A stretch of 64,000 nucleotides of DNA from CBFFRJ01 sp965644225 (GCF_965644225.1 NZ_CBFFRJ010000001.1:1-64000), one strand, 5' to 3'. Positions 6,885 through 15,605 are shown, counted from the stretch's first letter. The notes: generated from the sequence alone by a model not told the origin. Translations and numbers: made by a program.

Positions 6885-7432
6885 TTTAACAAAGTTATTC
6901 CCGGACGTGGCCGATGCTCTGGGCATTGGATCCGTTGCCATTGTAGAGAAAGATTATTACATCGTGGAATTATTGCGGTTGCTCCAGCCTCTGGCTTTTG
7001 ATACGCATCAACTGGTTTTTGCCGGTGGAACTGCATTGTCAAAAGCAGGCTGAAAAGCTGATATCTATGATGCGCAGAACGGCTGCAAGCATGCGTGATG
7101 TTGAACGAGCAGTGGATGAGTCACTGGTGCGTCATATCTACGATAATTTTTGTATTGTCAGAGAGAAAGGGGCTGATATTCCAGTTTTGAAGCACTTCGT
7201 GCAAAAATGCATTGATCAGGATATTGAACGTTACGGCGCTCAGCATCCTGAATTCTGCGAGTCGCCTGTTGAAGAGCTGAAAATGGGGCTGGAAGAACTG
7301 GCGAGCAATCCTGTTTACAAGGAACGCTATCTGCAGTTCGTCACGCCAATGGTATTCGGTGAAAACCACGTTTCATGGGAAGAGGCCTATGCCAGTTTTC
7401 GAAAAACGGCATTGGATGTAGTGGATGCATAG
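6877..7432 (+). pseudogene. AbiEii-like nucleotidyltransferase toxin, internally deleted and frameshifted
   Basis: The first 58 codons (6877-7050) encode the start of an AbiEii-type toxin, ending in LVFAGGTALSKAG. GGTALSK is the nucleotide-binding motif that opens the catalytic domain. A TGA follows at once (7051-7053). From about 7050 a different frame runs to 7432 and encodes the family's C-terminal part (AEKLISMMRRTAASMRDVER to TALDVVDA). The conserved acidic catalytic region between the two halves is missing, so about 100 codons have been lost, possibly through the short repeats AAAAGC at 7041 and 7054. The toxin cannot be active. The frame change shows this is not an in-frame internal deletion. 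Confidence 0.8.
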
Positions 7433-7591
7433 CGCCAAATATATTCTCGATTATTAATACCTTCCTGTACAAGCCCAGTCCCAATTCGAGTCACAAAATC
7501 AAAGAGTTAATCTGTTGGTATCGATGTTAATACATTATTTAAAATAATCGTTTATTTTTAAATCAAAGGATTAATCATTATATAGATAGGA

Positions 7592-8482
7592 TCATGCCCC
7601 GGAACGCAGCGCATTCAGAAAGAAGTCAGTGAAAGACGAAACGATGGGCAGTCGCGGCCTGACCGGCAGGCGCAGCAAATGCATAGGTCGTTCAGGCGGT
7701 AAGTAGTCTGGTAACACCTGGCAGAGCCGACCTTCGTCAATATCGCGCTGCAGAGTCAGGGTGGAGTGCAGGACAATTCCCAGCCCGGAGAGCGCGGCCT
7801 GGCGAATGGCCTCGCCGGAATCGACCATCAGACGGGGCGTTATCGGGATGTCATAGCTGCCGGACGGGCCCTGCAGAGACCAGCGATGATCCGATCGCCA
7901 CTGGCTAAAACTGATGCAATGATGCTGTTTCAGATCGTCAGGCTTCAGAGGTATCCCCTGGCGTTGCAAATAGTCAGGAGAAGCCGCCAGCAGCATCCGG
8001 TATGGCGGAAGGGGAACAGCAATCATCCCGTCATCGTTAATAGTGCCGATCCTGACCGCCAGGTGAAAACGCTCCTCAATCAGATCCACTTTGCGGTCAC
8101 TCAGCACCACTTGTGCATCCACGCCCGGATGCTGCTGTAAGAAGCGTGCAAGGATCGGCGTCAGTACCTGGTGACCAAAAGTGACGGGGGCGCTGATACG
8201 CAGCAGACCGGCGACATTTTCATTAAGCTGGCTGGCCAGCCCATCCGCCTCGCGGACGGTGGCAAGGATTTGCAGACCAATCTGGTAAAAGCGCTGACCA
8301 GCATCGGTCACCCCCTGGCGTCGGGTGGTACGATGAAGTAACTGACAACCTGTTCTGCGCTCCAGCTCCTGAACATGTTTGCCCACCATCGCTGGCGTTA
8401 TCCCCAGCTCATCAGCGGCGGCGGTAAAACTGCCGCAGGTTACCGTGCGAACAAAGGATTCAACGCATTTGATATAGTCCAT
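7592..8482 (-). CDS. LysR family transcriptional regulator
   Basis: This 296-residue regulator has the N-terminal winged helix-turn-helix typical of LysR proteins (FVRTVTCGSFTAAADELGITPAMVGKHV, residues about 10-40) and a C-terminal effector-binding domain. It is divergent from a quinone-oxidoreductase-like gene, with 112 bases between the two starts. Those bases hold a dyad that fits LysR binding. It most likely controls that neighbour and itself. The effector is unknown. Stretches downstream (7433-7591) are AT-rich and show no gene. Confidence 0.87.
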   Translation of the reverse strand: MDYIKCVESFVRTVTCGSFTAAADELGITPAMVGKHVQELERRTGCQLLHRTTRRQGVTDAGQRFYQIGLQILATVREADGLASQLNENVAGLLRISAPVTFGHQVLTPILARFLQQHPGVDAQVVLSDRKVDLIEERFHLAVRIGTINDDGMIAVPLPPYRMLLAASPDYLQRQGIPLKPDDLKQHHCISFSQWRSDHRWSLQGPSGSYDIPITPRLMVDSGEAIRQAALSGLGIVLHSTLTLQRDIDEGRLCQVLPDYLPPERPMHLLRLPVRPRLPIVSSFTDFFLNALRSGA

Positions 8483-8506
8483 GCCGCTCTCAATTATAAA
8501 TTTTTA

Positions 8507-8523
8507 CTATCAAATCATGATAG
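8507..8523. promoter_or_regulatory. Dyad in LysR/oxidoreductase divergent promoter
   Basis: CTATCA-AATCA-TGATAG is a perfect 6-bp dyad with five central bases, and it contains the ATC-N7-GAT and T-N11-A patterns typical of LysR operators. It sits 25 bases from the LysR start and 71 from the oxidoreductase start. Confidence 0.6.
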
Positions 8524-8594
8524 CAAAGCACGCTTTATCCTCACCATACTGCAACTGATAATGATGAGCCCCTATTTTATTCGGTCATTCTATT

Positions 8595-9539
8595 ATGCAA
8601 TCACTGGTTTTCAGTCATTTTGGTTCTGCCGATGTGTTGTTCCTGCGCGACAGCGCCACGCCAGTACCAGGAGAAGGCGACATTCTCGTTGAAGTCTCTG
8701 CCGCCGGGCTGAACTTCGCCGACGTCTATCGCCGCCAGGGGCGCTATCCGCTGGCAGGACTTGCCCCATGGACTGCCGGTTATGAAGGCGCCGGGCGGGT
8801 GGTGCAGGTGGGCGCAGGCGTGACGGACTGGCAGCCAGGCGATCGCATTGGCTTTAGCGATGTGCCACTGGCGCATGCCAGCCATATCCTGGTTCCGCAA
8901 ACCCACGCCATTCACTTGCCCGACTGGCTGAGCGAAGAACAGGCCGCCGCCGTGCTGTTGCAGGGGCTGACCGCCGATTACCTGATTCATGACGTGCTAC
9001 CCGTATTGCCAGGGATGCATGTTGCCGTACTGGCGGCGGCAGGTGGCGTTGGACGCCTGCTCACGCAAATGCTGGTTCACCGGGGAGTACAGGTGGTCGC
9101 CGTGGCATCAAGCCTGGAGAAGCAGGAAATCTGCCTTGCGCATGGCGCGCACATCGCGGTGGGTTACGACAACTGGCAAACAGCGGCAGCAGGCTGCGAC
9201 ATCGTTTTTGACTCCGTTGGCAGCACCCTGCTGCAAAGCCTGGAGGCCATCAAAGAGGGCGGCCGGGTGGTGCTGTTTGGCATGTCGGGTGGACAGATCC
9301 CGGCGGTGGATCCGGCTGATTTTCTGCTGAAATCCTCTGGTGTTCTGGGGGCAGATTTGTGGACTTATTTAACATCGCGTGAAGAACGGCAGTTACGCGC
9401 AGATCGTCTTTTTGGATTGATTGATGCAGGCTATGTTGCCTTACCGACCATCACCACATTTGCCCTTAATGAAGGAGCAAAAGCGCATCGCCTGCTGGAG
9501 GACCGGGCATTTAGCGGCAAAATCGTGCTTATCCCATAG
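8595..9539 (+). CDS. NADPH:quinone oxidoreductase-like (zeta-crystallin type MDR)
   Basis: This 314-residue enzyme of the zinc-free medium-chain dehydrogenase/reductase family has an N-terminal GroES-like domain (AGLNFADVYRRQGRYP, GYEGAGRVV) and a Rossmann domain with the AAAGGVGRLL nucleotide motif near residue 148. The Ser/Lys/Glu context downstream (ASSLEKQEICLAHGA) favours NADPH. It would reduce quinones or alpha,beta-unsaturated carbonyls in the cytoplasm. No strong Shine-Dalgarno sequence precedes the ATG. Its divergent LysR partner suggests induction by a reactive or aromatic compound. Confidence 0.85.
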   Translation: MQSLVFSHFGSADVLFLRDSATPVPGEGDILVEVSAAGLNFADVYRRQGRYPLAGLAPWTAGYEGAGRVVQVGAGVTDWQPGDRIGFSDVPLAHASHILVPQTHAIHLPDWLSEEQAAAVLLQGLTADYLIHDVLPVLPGMHVAVLAAAGGVGRLLTQMLVHRGVQVVAVASSLEKQEICLAHGAHIAVGYDNWQTAAAGCDIVFDSVGSTLLQSLEAIKEGGRVVLFGMSGGQIPAVDPADFLLKSSGVLGADLWTYLTSREERQLRADRLFGLIDAGYVALPTITTFALNEGAKAHRLLEDRAFSGKIVLIP

Positions 9540-9544
9540 GAGGG

Positions 9545-9569
9545 AAAAAGCAGGGCCAGCGCCCTGCTT
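9545..9569 (-). terminator. Terminator of cybC
   Basis: A 9-bp perfect stem (9548-9556 with 9561-9569, loop of four) is followed on the minus strand by a run of T residues. It serves the cybC transcript and lies at the end of the convergent oxidoreductase gene. Confidence 0.8.
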
Positions 9570-9577
9570 CGGGAGAT

Positions 9578-9967
9578 TTAGCGGAACTTCTTGTGATTAC
9601 TGTTGCGGGTCGCTTTAAACTCTTCAGCAGCCGCTTTGGCTTCCTGCACTTTACCTTCAGTGGCCAGTTTCAGCGCCCCGTCAATCTGAGTTATCAGCGT
9701 CTCCATGCCCTGGCGATAATCTTTCATCTCCGGGCTGTCTGGCGCTTTACCTTCCAGTTTGACTGGCGTCGCTTTTTGCGCATCCACGGCGGCAGTGCGC
9801 ATTTTGCTTAATGCCTCTTTGATTGTCGCTGCGTCATCCGCTTTTTCGACAATTTTGAGATTGGCATTTAGGGTGTCCATGTCCTCTTCAAGATCGGCGG
9901 CAAAGACCTGCGCCGAACCGAGGACAAGGGTAGAGACAGCTAACATTGCCAGCAGTTTTTTCCGCAT
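9578..9967 (-). CDS. cybC: Soluble periplasmic cytochrome b562
   Basis: This 129-residue protein has a 23-residue signal peptide ending in AQVFA and a mature four-helix bundle. The two axial haem ligands of cytochrome b562 are in place: Met 7 of the mature chain (ADLEEDM) and His 102 near the end (RNSNHKKFR). It is a periplasmic electron carrier of uncertain physiological partner. It lies directly downstream of pmbA, as in E. coli, with a terminator behind it. The first base of the E. coli-type backbone in this window is here. Confidence 0.95.
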   Translation of the reverse strand: MRKKLLAMLAVSTLVLGSAQVFAADLEEDMDTLNANLKIVEKADDAATIKEALSKMRTAAVDAQKATPVKLEGKAPDSPEMKDYRQGMETLITQIDGALKLATEGKVQEAKAAAEEFKATRNSNHKKFR

Positions 9968-10021
9968 TGCTCACTTCCTTTTTTTATTATTGAAGTGAGG
10001 CGCTATAGCAGCGCCCCGGTA

Positions 10022-11374
10022 TTACTGGCCGGCGATTTTCATCTCCGGCAGCAACACTGAACCACACTGAATGTTGCTACGCGTTTCGATATCGTCAGCA
10101 ATAGTGACAATATTACGCCACATATCTTTAAGATTTCCTGCAATGGTAATCTCACTCACCGGATACTGGATTTCACCGTTTTCCACCCAGAACCCCGCCG
10201 CGCCACGGGAGTAATCCCCGGTAATACCGCTGACGCCCTGACCCATTAGTTCGGTCACCACAAGGCCGGTGCCCATCTGCTTAAGCAGTTGCTCAAAGCC
10301 TAAGCCGCGACCGGCAATACGCCAGTTGTGAATGCCGCCCGCGTGACCGGTGCTTTTCAGCCCGAGTTTGCGCGCAGAATAGTTGGTGAGCAGCCACTGG
10401 GTGAGTACGCCCTCTTTAATAATATCGCGGCGCTCGGTACGTACCCCTTCGCTGTCAAACGGAGTGGAAGCCAGGCCTTTAAGCAGATGCGGATGCTCTT
10501 CAATCGTCAGCCATTCCGGCAGGATCTGTTTACCAAGATAGTCCAGCAGGAAAGTTGATTTGCGGTACACCGCACCGCCCGCAATGGCGCCAACCAGATG
10601 ACCAAACAGGCCGGTTGCGACTTCATTGGCAAAAATCACCGGGGCCTTCATGGTCGACAGCTTACGCGGCGCAAGACGGGACAACGTACGGCGGGCACAC
10701 TCTTCACCTACCCACTCCGGGCTTTGCAGGTCGCGAATATCACGCCCAATGGTGTAAGCGTAATCGCGTTCCATATCGCCGTTTTCTTCGGCAATCACAC
10801 AGCTTGAAAGGGAGTGGCGGGTTGATGCGTAACCCTGCAACATACCGTGGCTGTTGCCAAAGACTTTAATCCCGTAATGGCTGTTAAAACTGCCACCTTC
10901 CGTATTGTTGATGCGTTTGTCGGCTTTCAGTGCCGCCTGTTCAGCCCGTGAAGCAAGCTCAATAGCTTCATCCGGGGAGACTTCCGCCGGATGGAACAGA
11001 TCCAGATCCGGTGCCTCAAACGCCAGCAGCTCTTTTTCTGCTACTCCGGCATAGGGGTCCGGGGAGGTGTAGCGGGCAATGTCCAGCGCCGCCTGCACCG
11101 TGCGGGCAATGGCGTCCGGACTTAAATCGGTCGATGAAGCGCTGCCTTTGCGGTTTTGGTGATACACCGTGATACCCAGCGCGCCGTCACTGTTGAACTC
11201 GACGTTCTCCACTTCACCGTAACGCGTACTGACGCTAATGCCGGTGGTTTTGCTGACGGCAACTTCCGCGCCGTCTGATTTACCCGCCGCCAGTTCCAGT
11301 GCGGTAGAGACCGCCTCTTCCAGTGCTTTACGTTGTTGTGCAACTTGTGTGATTACTTTCATCGCCAATGCCAT
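10022..11374 (-). CDS. pmbA: Metalloprotease complex subunit PmbA/TldE
   Basis: This 450-residue protein is the TldE half of the TldD/TldE peptidase. The complex degrades the CcdA antitoxin and matures microcin B17 by cutting off its leader. TldE lacks the HExxxH zinc motif found in TldD, and none is seen here. The sequence is almost colinear with E. coli PmbA (SKTTGISVSTRYGEVENVEF, GGSFNSHYG, HAGGIHNWRI, LLPEMKIAGQ at the end). The start is taken at the ATG encoding MALAMKV, as in E. coli; a second ATG four codons later is possible, and neither has a strong ribosome site. A longer in-frame extension upstream is not conserved and is ignored. Confidence 0.94.
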   Translation of the reverse strand: MALAMKVITQVAQQRKALEEAVSTALELAAGKSDGAEVAVSKTTGISVSTRYGEVENVEFNSDGALGITVYHQNRKGSASSTDLSPDAIARTVQAALDIARYTSPDPYAGVAEKELLAFEAPDLDLFHPAEVSPDEAIELASRAEQAALKADKRINNTEGGSFNSHYGIKVFGNSHGMLQGYASTRHSLSSCVIAEENGDMERDYAYTIGRDIRDLQSPEWVGEECARRTLSRLAPRKLSTMKAPVIFANEVATGLFGHLVGAIAGGAVYRKSTFLLDYLGKQILPEWLTIEEHPHLLKGLASTPFDSEGVRTERRDIIKEGVLTQWLLTNYSARKLGLKSTGHAGGIHNWRIAGRGLGFEQLLKQMGTGLVVTELMGQGVSGITGDYSRGAAGFWVENGEIQYPVSEITIAGNLKDMWRNIVTIADDIETRSNIQCGSVLLPEMKIAGQ

Positions 11375-11468
11375 AATTAAAGGAGAGATAATTTGAAGTC
11401 TAACAGAGAACCGTTTTTCAGTGCGCACCTTAACTGGTAACATTAGCCTCTTTTTTAAGGAGCCATAG

Positions 11469-12020
11469 ATGACAAAGCAGCCCGAAGACTGGCTCGACGA
11501 CGTTCCCGGTGACGACATCGAGGACGAAGATGATGAGATAATCTGGGTCAGTAAAAGTGAAATTAAGCGCGATGCCGAAGAGTTAAAGCAGCTCGGCCTG
11601 GAAATGGTTGAACTGGGCAAAAACGCGCTGGATAAAATCCCGCTCGACCCGGATCTGCGCGCCGCGATCGAACTCGCCCAACGTATCAAGAAAGAAGGTC
11701 GCCGCCGCCAGCTGCAGCTGATTGGCAAAATGTTGCGTCAGCGCGACGTTGACCCCATTCGCCAGGCGCTGGATAAGCTGAAAAACCGCCATAACCAGCA
11801 GGTGGCGCTGTTCCACAAACTGGAACAGATCCGCGATCGCCTGATTGAAAATGGCGACGAGGCAATGGAAGAAGTAATGAGCCTGTGGCCTGACGCCGAC
11901 CGTCAGCAACTGCGTTCGCTTATCCGTAATGCCAAAAAAGAGAAAGAAGGCAATAAGCCGCCGAAATCTTCTCGTCTGATTTTCCAGTATTTGCGCGAGC
12001 TGGCAGAAGGTCAGGAATAA
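11469..12020 (+). CDS. darP: Ribosome-associated protein DarP (YjgA)
   Basis: This 183-residue cytoplasmic protein was formerly called YjgA and helps mature the 50S ribosomal subunit. It starts with an acidic tail (MTKQPEDWLDDVPGDDIEDEDDE), then a helical bundle with the conserved EIKRDAEELKQLG and IKKEGRRRQLQLIGKMLR segments. It is divergent from pmbA, as in E. coli, with AAGGAG before the ATG. A strong terminator follows at 12032. It marks the left border of the inositol island, since mpl would be next in the ancestral order. Confidence 0.94.
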   Translation: MTKQPEDWLDDVPGDDIEDEDDEIIWVSKSEIKRDAEELKQLGLEMVELGKNALDKIPLDPDLRAAIELAQRIKKEGRRRQLQLIGKMLRQRDVDPIRQALDKLKNRHNQQVALFHKLEQIRDRLIENGDEAMEEVMSLWPDADRQQLRSLIRNAKKEKEGNKPPKSSRLIFQYLRELAEGQE

Positions 12021-12031
12021 CCTCCTTCTCA

Positions 12032-12066
12032 GATGTGCGGGGCTCACCTCCGCACATCGCTTTTCT
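12032..12066 (+). terminator. Terminator of darP
   Basis: The 9-bp stem GATGTGCGG / CCGCACATC (12032-12040, 12050-12058) with a nine-base loop is followed by GCTTTTCTTT, a classical intrinsic terminator. Confidence 0.8.
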
Positions 12067-12134
12067 TTACCGAGTTCTATTTCCATACCCCAGTATTTTT
12101 CTCGCCGCTGAATGACTCCCCCCTACTATTTCAA

Positions 12135-12179
12135 ATGTACCCTGTACATGAAAAAACTTTACGCATGTACTCCGTACAC
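12135..12179. promoter_or_regulatory. Twin operators of the orphan HTH gene
   Basis: ATGTAC-CCT-GTACAT (12135-12149) is a perfect dyad, and ATGTAC-TCC-GTACAC (12165-12179) differs at the last base. Their centres are exactly 30 bases apart, close to three helical turns, so two dimers would bind the same face. They lie 57-101 bases before the HTH gene and likely mediate its autoregulation. An extended -10 (TGCTACTAT) follows at about 12199. Confidence 0.7.
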
Positions 12180-12235
12180 TTAAAATAACAAAGCATCGTG
12201 CTACTATCAGGGAATAAGAGAGCGATGAGATAACG

Positions 12236-12532
12236 ATGAAAGACGAATTATTTGCCGATCTGCTGGCCAGTGCAGAAGAGATGGTAAGAATTGAAAAAGG
12301 TGAACAAACACCTGCGCCAGAACATGTTCATACCTTTAGCGAAATTGACGTTAAAGCGATTCGTGAAGCAACCGGGTTAAAACAACAGGACTTTGCCATA
12401 GCAGTCGGCGTGAGCTATGACCTGGTGAAAAGCTGGGAGTCAAAACGACGCCAGCCAACCGGAGCACCGAGAAAACTTCTTCTCCTTTTACAGGCGAATC
12501 CTTTTGTTATTAATCAGCTAAAAGCCATTTAA
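12236..12532 (+). CDS. HigA/NadS-like XRE-family HTH regulator, no toxin partner
   Basis: This 98-residue protein has an N-terminal helix region (ELFADLLASAEEMVRIEKG) and a C-terminal XRE helix-turn-helix (DVKAIREATGLKQQDFAIAVGVSYDLVKSWESKRRQPTG, residues about 38-80). Such proteins are usually the antitoxin of a HigB/RelE-type pair in which the toxin precedes the antitoxin. Here the 215 bases upstream contain only the darP terminator and the twin operators, so the gene is an orphan or a solitary regulator. It lies at the junction between the core gene darP and the inositol island. Its ribosome site is weak. Confidence 0.78.
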   Translation: MKDELFADLLASAEEMVRIEKGEQTPAPEHVHTFSEIDVKAIREATGLKQQDFAIAVGVSYDLVKSWESKRRQPTGAPRKLLLLLQANPFVINQLKAI

Positions 12533-12634
12533 AGTACGACAAAAGCGCCTGCTGTTAACAAATAGCGAAAGAATAAAAAGATAACGCCGCGCCATTCCCA
12601 TCAGATGGCGCGGCGGTATGTCACTGAAAAAGCG

Positions 12635-13447
12635 TTATTTCAGCAGGGCAATGCTGTGCTCAATTTGTTTTTCGATTTCCGCTTCGCTCCAGTCCGCCAG
12701 CGCTGACGAAAACGGTTCGAAAGAGTAGTTACCGCGATAGCCCATCGCTTCCAGCCGTTTCACCTGACGATTGTTCTCCAGCACATCTTTATCACTAAGC
12801 ATCACTCGCTCTTCATCGGTGAGCAGGGTAATCGGGCGCTTATCTTCAACGCCGGAAAGGTGTACCAGGCCTATCGCAGAGACATCAATATGCGCGGCAA
12901 ACTCCTTTTCCGCCTCCTCATAAAGATGATGGTGGAAGGTATCCAGTAGCACGTTAAAAGGCGAGCCTGCTGCGTGGATCAGCCGCTGGGCATGCACCGC
13001 CGAGCGCAGTGAGCTGAACGGGAAACCCAGAGGCTCGATAAACCCCTGAATCCCGACAGAGGCAAATAATCCACTCAGTCGTTTGATGGCGTCGATGGTC
13101 GTTGCATCAGCGACGGGCGTCCCCTCGTTCAATGGACAAAGTACCAAAGCTCTGGCGCCGACCCGTTGCGCGTCACGCAGCAGATCTTCCGCTTTTTTCA
13201 GCATCTCTTCACTGAGCTGGTTGAACGGATACAACGCATTAACGGTGAGGATCTCCAGACAATGTTTGTCCGCGAGTTCCGCCACCTGCGCAGGGCTTAA
13301 CTCATCGGTGATGCTGCCACCCGGCATATCATTACGCAGCTAGACTTTATGTAAACCCAGGCGTTGTACCAGTTTAAAAAAGCGCTCGATAGATAACCCT
13401 GGCGCAATTTTGCGGTTAACACAGAATCGGTCTCTTGCAATATTCAT
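12635..13447 (-). pseudogene. iolI: IolI-like inosose isomerase with an in-frame amber codon
   Basis: Read from the ATG at 13447 (GGAGG before it) the frame encodes a 270-residue TIM-barrel protein of the xylose-isomerase-like family, starting MNIARDRFCVNRKIAPGL. It includes GLLASVGIQ-type strands and the metal/substrate residues in GFIEPLGF, LLDTFHHHLY, HLSGVED and FEPFSS. Codon 36 is TAG (13342-13340), directly after GLHKV and before LRND; relatives have VELRND there, so a single GAG to TAG change explains it. IolI interconverts inososes and is useful but often not essential for inositol growth. The downstream frame could restart at ATG 13327 (230 residues), losing the first strand. A second isomerase of this fold is at 19196. 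Confidence 0.85.
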
Positions 13448-13557
13448 ATATCCTCCAGTCAGACCCTGAATGCATAAAATCCCCCAATCCATCAGCACAA
13501 TTTACGACCAGAACCAGAGACTTACTTTGACTATTTGGCTAAAAAAACAGCGCATTT

Positions 13558-13573
13558 AGTGACGTTTATCACA
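13558..13573 (-). promoter_or_regulatory. CRP-like site upstream of iolI
   Basis: On the minus strand TGTGA-TAAACG-TCACT matches the CRP consensus at nine of ten core bases. It is 111 bases upstream of the iolI start and implies that iolI had its own catabolite-controlled promoter. Confidence 0.6.
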
Positions 13574-13621
13574 GTGCCCCGCCAGCGGCTGATGGATCCT
13601 GCGCAGGCTGAAATCAGCCAG

Positions 13622-13645
13622 AAAAAACGCGCCTGTCCGGCGCGC
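13622..13645 (-). terminator. Terminator of iolD
   Basis: GC-rich stem CGCGCC / GGCGCG (13628-13633 with 13639-13644) is followed on the minus strand by six T residues (AAAAAA at 13622-13627 on the plus strand). It lies 20 bases after the iolD stop. Confidence 0.75.
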
Positions 13646-13664
13646 GTGGTGGGAAAAACGCATA

Positions 13665-15605
13665 TCAGTACTGTCTGGCCTGCCCGATATGTTCGTTAAG
13701 CCGGCGGGAAACTTCCAGGATACGCTCGCTTTGGGATACCTGAGCGCCTCCGACTCGCCACCAGCTCAGGTACTGGCCCACCATCGTTTTGGGCAGCACT
13801 TTAATATCAATCAGCGTGCTCACCGTCTGGTGCCGGGCATCAGCCAGCGCGGCCTGTAACTCCTCGAGGGTGGTAACCCGATAGCTCTTACAGCCATAAC
13901 CTTCGGCAATACGGGCAAAATCAACCGGGATTAACCCACCTTCCTGGCGTCCGTTCTCCTGCTGATGGAAACGGAACTCCGTAAAGAAGCTGTTCATTCC
14001 ATGGCCCATTTGCAGGTTGTTAATACAGCCGTTGGTCATGTTATCCAGCAGGATGACGTTGATCTTTTTCCCCATCTGTACCGAGGTCACCAGCTCTGAA
14101 TGCAGCATCATAAAGGAGCCATCCCCCACGAAGCAGTAGACATCGCGCTCAGGCTGAGCCAGTTTTGCCCCCAGTGCCGCATTCACCTCGTAGCCCATAC
14201 AGGAGTAACCATACTCAACGTGATAGTCATTGTCGCCCCGACTCTGCCAGACGCGTTGCAGATCCCCCGGCAGGCTGCCTGCCGCCGCGACAATCAGTGC
14301 GTTTTCCGGTAACTGTCTGTTCAGCACGCCCAGAACCCGGGTTTGCGTCAGGCAGGAACGGGTGATCTCCTGAAACTCGGCAAAAACTTTGCGGGTATCA
14401 AGATGGTCGTCAATTTCCGGCTGGAAGTCATCGCCGGTGTATTCCAGCGAATAGACGCGTTCCACTTCGGCTTTGTAGCGCGCCTGAGCGCTGGCAATCT
14501 CCTCGCCCCACTGGCTGCGGTAGCCGGTTTTCCCCAGTTGCTCACTCAGCTGCGTCAGTGCTTCACGCGCATCCGCCTGCATTTGCACGCCATCAAGCTT
14601 ACAGGCATCGAAACGGCTGATATTGATATTGAGGTACCGCACATCCGGGTGCTGGAAAATCCATTTTGAGGAGGTCGTAAAATCGGTGTAGCGCGTCCCG
14701 ACCCCAATCACCAGATCGGCCTCTTTCGCCAGCAGGTTGGCGGCCAGCGATCCAGTCTCGCCAATCCCCCCCACGTTAAGCACCAGTTCGGAACTGAGCG
14801 CCCCCTTCCCGGCCTGGGTTTCGCCAATGGGCAAGCCAAAGCGCTGGGCAAAATCGAGCAGCGCCGCTTCGGCCTGGGAATATTTCACGCCACCGCCACA
14901 GATCACCAGCGGTCGTTTACTACGGCGAATGACCTCTACCGCTTCGGCAAGCATCGCAGCGGTAGGCGCGTGCCGCTCCAGACGCCAGACCCGGCGTTTA
15001 AAGAAATAATCAGGATAGTCATAAGCTTCCCCCTGCACATCCTGCGGCAGGCAGAGGGTCACCGCCCCGGTATCCGCCGGGTCGGTCAGCACCCGCATGG
15101 CGCTGATGCAGGCGGTCATCAGCTGTTCCGGGCGGGTAATACGATCCCAGTACCGGCTCACCGCACGGAACGCATCATTGGTGCTGATGCTCAGATCGTG
15201 CTCCTGCTCAATCTGCTGCAATACCGGATCGGGCTGGCGTGACGCATAGACATCCCCCGGCAGCAGTAGCAGAGGAATGCGGTTGGCTGTCGCGGTTGCC
15301 GCTGCGGTGATCATATTCGCCGCCCCTGGCCCCACCGAAGAGGTGCAGGCATAAATCTGCTGGCGAAGTTTCTGCCGGGCAAAACCGGTGGCGATATGCG
15401 CCATACCCTGTTCATTTCGCCCCTGATGAACGCTGAGCTGGCCGCAGTCCTCTTCCAGCGCCTGGCCTAAACCGACGACGTTGCCGTGACCAAAAATCGC
15501 GAAGATCCCTTTAACGAATTTGATCTCCTGGCCGTCGACGTCGATATACTGATTGTCAAGAAAGCGCACCAGTGCCTGCGCCATGGTCAACCTGATTGTT
15601 TTCAT
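13665..15605 (-). CDS. iolD: 3D-(3,5/4)-trihydroxycyclohexane-1,2-dione acylhydrolase
   Basis: This 646-residue thiamine-diphosphate enzyme opens the ring of trihydroxycyclohexane-dione to 5-deoxy-D-glucuronate, the third step of inositol breakdown. The ThDP-binding motif is at GDGSFMMLHSELVT and continues to NNLQ about 30 residues later, and the activating Glu is in HQGRNEQGMAH near residue 63. Length and order of the three ThDP-enzyme domains are normal for IolD. It is divergent from iolC; the 409-base space between them contains two dyads that may bind IolR. A G-rich site (AGGTGGGG) precedes the ATG. Confidence 0.94.
   Translation of the reverse strand: MKTIRLTMAQALVRFLDNQYIDVDGQEIKFVKGIFAIFGHGNVVGLGQALEEDCGQLSVHQGRNEQGMAHIATGFARQKLRQQIYACTSSVGPGAANMITAAATATANRIPLLLLPGDVYASRQPDPVLQQIEQEHDLSISTNDAFRAVSRYWDRITRPEQLMTACISAMRVLTDPADTGAVTLCLPQDVQGEAYDYPDYFFKRRVWRLERHAPTAAMLAEAVEVIRRSKRPLVICGGGVKYSQAEAALLDFAQRFGLPIGETQAGKGALSSELVLNVGGIGETGSLAANLLAKEADLVIGVGTRYTDFTTSSKWIFQHPDVRYLNINISRFDACKLDGVQMQADAREALTQLSEQLGKTGYRSQWGEEIASAQARYKAEVERVYSLEYTGDDFQPEIDDHLDTRKVFAEFQEITRSCLTQTRVLGVLNRQLPENALIVAAAGSLPGDLQRVWQSRGDNDYHVEYGYSCMGYEVNAALGAKLAQPERDVYCFVGDGSFMMLHSELVTSVQMGKKINVILLDNMTNGCINNLQMGHGMNSFFTEFRFHQQENGRQEGGLIPVDFARIAEGYGCKSYRVTTLEELQAALADARHQTVSTLIDIKVLPKTMVGQYLSWWRVGGAQVSQSERILEVSRRLNEHIGQARQY

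Noticed and set aside
11375..11728. Extended N-terminus of pmbA
   Set aside because: Overlaps darP on the other strand and is not found in PmbA relatives.
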